From assembly GCF_025742995.1 (NCBI RefSeq), contig NZ_JAOVQM010000005.1, forward strand, positions 23,172 to 87,171: DNA of 64,000 nucleotides, read 5' to 3'. Position 1 is the first letter of the stretch. Every line of letters starts with the position of its first letter. Of this stretch, positions 62,570 through 64,000 are shown piece after piece. Under the pieces are notes generated by a model that ran no database searches, was not told where the DNA came from, and saw only the letters and a list, made by a program, of their open reading frames with translations. The DNA is from Paracholeplasma manati. Lineage in GTDB: Bacteria > Bacillota_I > Bacilli_A > Acholeplasmatales > UBA5453. Position numbers and translations under genes: made by a program.

Positions 62570-63866
62570 ATACGGTTTGTTTGATGGCGAATAATACGAT
62601 TGGTTTTTCTTGTAAGATGAGTTTACCATCTTTAACAACGACTTGGTTTGGATATAAAATATTTTGATAAGTACCATCTGGAACGTTGACTTTGACTTCA
62701 CCTTGGGTATTTCCAACATTGAATATACCCACAGTTAAGGAGTTTTTGTTTTCATAACTGATGACCGCTGCTTCTTTGTCTTGCATATGGATTTGATATA
62801 CACCGACTTGGAATAATGAGTCCTTCTTTAAATGCGACATACGGTGGATTAAGTTACGGATTTCCACATGCTTAATCGACATGTCTACTTTATCGACTTC
62901 AAATAGATCAGGTCGATGGTCTACCCCATATTCTTGACCCGCATAAATGAGGGTTGCACCTTTAAGGAAGAATAATAAGCCTGTGATGTTGAGTAAGCGC
63001 ACTGGGTCTTTAATCCAATGGGCGATACGTTCTTGGTCATGGTTTTCTAAATTTCTAAGTTTGATATAGTTTTTAGGGAAAATATACTCTTGTTTAAACA
63101 TGGCTTTGAGCCAGTCATTGAGTGGTGATTTTCCTTGAACATAGCTCAAGAAATCGCCATGGATATCGTAGTCATAACAAATGTCGAACGCTTCAAAGGT
63201 TTCAGAATCTGACATGCTTTCGAATCCCATGTCACGGATGTATTTACAAAATTCACCATGAATGGATTCAGCTAACCAAACGGTATCTGGATTGATTTTA
63301 GAAATTTCTTGACGCGCTTTTAACCAAAATGCTTGTGGTACGACTGGTGCGACATCACATCGGAAACCGTCGACACCTAATATGGACCAGTTCTTTAATG
63401 CGTTAATGAGATAATCCCATAAGCCTGGATGTGAGAAATCTAAATCGGTAATATCCCACCAATCGCCTACTTTGCCTGCGAGTTTACCTTCTTTGCGATA
63501 GTACCATTCAGGGTGTTCATTCAATAAAACAGCGTCATGAGAGGTATGGTTATAGACGACATCGATCATGACCTTTAACCCTTCTTGGTGTGCCGCGTCT
63601 AACAGTGTTTTAAAATCCGCCTCTGTGCCAAATTCAGGGTTAACTGCGTAATAGTCTTGAATGGAATAAGGGCTACCAACAGACCCTTTACGATGGGCTT
63701 TGCCAATCGGATGAATCGGTAATAAATAAACGAAGTCCATACCCAAGGTTTTGATTCTTGGAAGGTCTTTAATTAAACTTATAAATGTCCCTTCTTGGGT
63801 GTGTTGTCTTAAAAAAACTTGATAAAAGTTTAAACTTCTTAAACTCACTTTTGTATCTTTTGCCAT
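62568..63866 (-). CDS. GH13 alpha-amylase-type glycosidase
   Basis: The 432-residue enzyme has the GH13 regions DVVYNH (about residues 99-104), GFRCDVAP with the nucleophile Asp (about 170), WLAESIHG with the acid/base Glu (about 199) and NLENHDQERIA with the third Asp (about 272). The protein has no signal peptide and is shorter than most amylases, so it probably acts on imported or stored alpha-glucans or maltodextrins. The last 80 residues form the usual C-terminal beta domain. It is a single gene ending at its own terminator. Subfamily and exact substrate cannot be read from sequence alone. Confidence 0.92.
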   Translation of the reverse strand: MAKDTKVSLRSLNFYQVFLRQHTQEGTFISLIKDLPRIKTLGMDFVYLLPIHPIGKAHRKGSVGSPYSIQDYYAVNPEFGTEADFKTLLDAAHQEGLKVMIDVVYNHTSHDAVLLNEHPEWYYRKEGKLAGKVGDWWDITDLDFSHPGLWDYLINALKNWSILGVDGFRCDVAPVVPQAFWLKARQEISKINPDTVWLAESIHGEFCKYIRDMGFESMSDSETFEAFDICYDYDIHGDFLSYVQGKSPLNDWLKAMFKQEYIFPKNYIKLRNLENHDQERIAHWIKDPVRLLNITGLLFFLKGATLIYAGQEYGVDHRPDLFEVDKVDMSIKHVEIRNLIHRMSHLKKDSLFQVGVYQIHMQDKEAAVISYENKNSLTVGIFNVGNTQGEVKVNVPDGTYQNILYPNQVVVKDGKLILQEKPIVLFAIKQTV

Positions 63867-63883
63867 AGTATCTCTCCTCGTAT

Positions 63884-63924
63884 AATATGTAGTGTAGATT
63901 TGGGATCAGGCCCAGCTACATATT
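63884..63924 (-). promoter_or_regulatory. inverted repeat in the leader of the GH13 gene
   Basis: AATATGTAG (63884-63892) and CTACATATT (63916-63924) are perfect 9-base inverted copies, 23 bases apart, 18-58 bases upstream of the start. It could be a paired operator or a leader hairpin. No clear promoter boxes were found in the remaining bases to the window end. Confidence 0.4.
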
Positions 63925-64000
63925 GTTATTTATAAGATTGAAGTCCTAGTGTTATAATCAAGTCAAGATATAACCTGAAGAATCCGCTATCGCTCCTTGC

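Noticed and set aside
1..64000. CRISPR array, insertion sequence or prophage
   Set aside because: No regularly spaced repeats, transposase motifs or phage structural genes were seen on either strand.

Overview
The window looks like a chromosome segment from a low- to mid-GC, Gram-positive-derived, fermentative anaerobe, most likely a Mollicute of the Acholeplasma/Izemoplasma type. The reasons are many lipoproteins and surface proteins ending in a C-terminal membrane helix plus a short basic tail, a pyruvate:ferredoxin oxidoreductase, and no peptidoglycan synthesis gene in view. TGA is a stop codon here: it forms ATGA-type overlaps (for example at 1767-1770), and the tRNA-Trp carries only a CCA anticodon. 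This fits Acholeplasma-like lineages and argues against Mycoplasma/Spiroplasma. The taxonomic call is inference; nothing in the window proves absence of a wall.

Layout. 1-2802 (minus): a YtrA-type GntR regulator, an ABC ATPase, its membrane partner and a surface protein cut by the window edge. 3009-9700: pyruvate:ferredoxin oxidoreductase, a Bcp peroxiredoxin, a P1B-4 metal ATPase and an RDD membrane protein. 9754-10235: a decayed AAA ATPase fragment and tRNA-Leu. 10236-17990: an LtaS-like sulfatase-fold enzyme, a surface protein, a cyclase-family hydrolase, methylglyoxal synthase, a GH18 lipoprotein and an acetyltransferase.

18004-50213 (minus, 32 kb) is the core of the window: a murein (peptidoglycan) scavenging locus. 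In transcription order it encodes a MurR-like RpiR regulator, AnmK, an unsecreted GHL10 glycosidase, a secreted double-GHL10 protein, an AmiE-like serine hydrolase, a giant amidase lipoprotein, an 803-residue surface protein, two solute-binding proteins, two pairs of CUT1-type permeases interleaved with NHL/TPR, YIP1, DUF5696 and YesL membrane proteins, then NamZ, NagZ, a BadF-type sugar kinase and MurQ. No ABC ATPase is present, so a shared one elsewhere is implied. Putative regulation includes a cre (CcpA) match over the promoter of the 803-residue protein, a cre-like site at anmK, and palindromes at other promoters.

50355-56000 (minus): a lipoprotein and a NAGPA-type phosphodiester glycosidase, then an electron-confurcating lactate dehydrogenase complex in the order EtfB-EtfA-LDH, as in lctBCD of Acetobacterium woodii. 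57652-59506 (plus): nagA-nagB, flanked by two paralogous acetyltransferases. 60146-61441: tRNA-Trp, tRNA-His and tRNA-Gln. The right end has small membrane and lipoprotein genes and a GH13 alpha-amylase-type enzyme.

Read together, the genes describe an almost closed pathway. Outside the cell, peptides are stripped from foreign murein and the naked glycan is cut. Sugars are imported by ABC transporters and hydrolysed inside by unsecreted NagZ, NamZ, AmiE-like and GHL10 enzymes. MurNAc and anhydroMurNAc are phosphorylated, and MurQ splits MurNAc-6-P into GlcNAc-6-P and D-lactate. NagA and NagB send the sugar to fructose-6-P. The D-lactate could be oxidised to pyruvate by LctBCD, which consumes reduced ferredoxin that pyruvate:ferredoxin oxidoreductase regenerates. 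The pairing of MurQ-derived D-lactate with a confurcating dehydrogenase, together with the transporter accessory proteins, is the most interesting hypothesis in the window.
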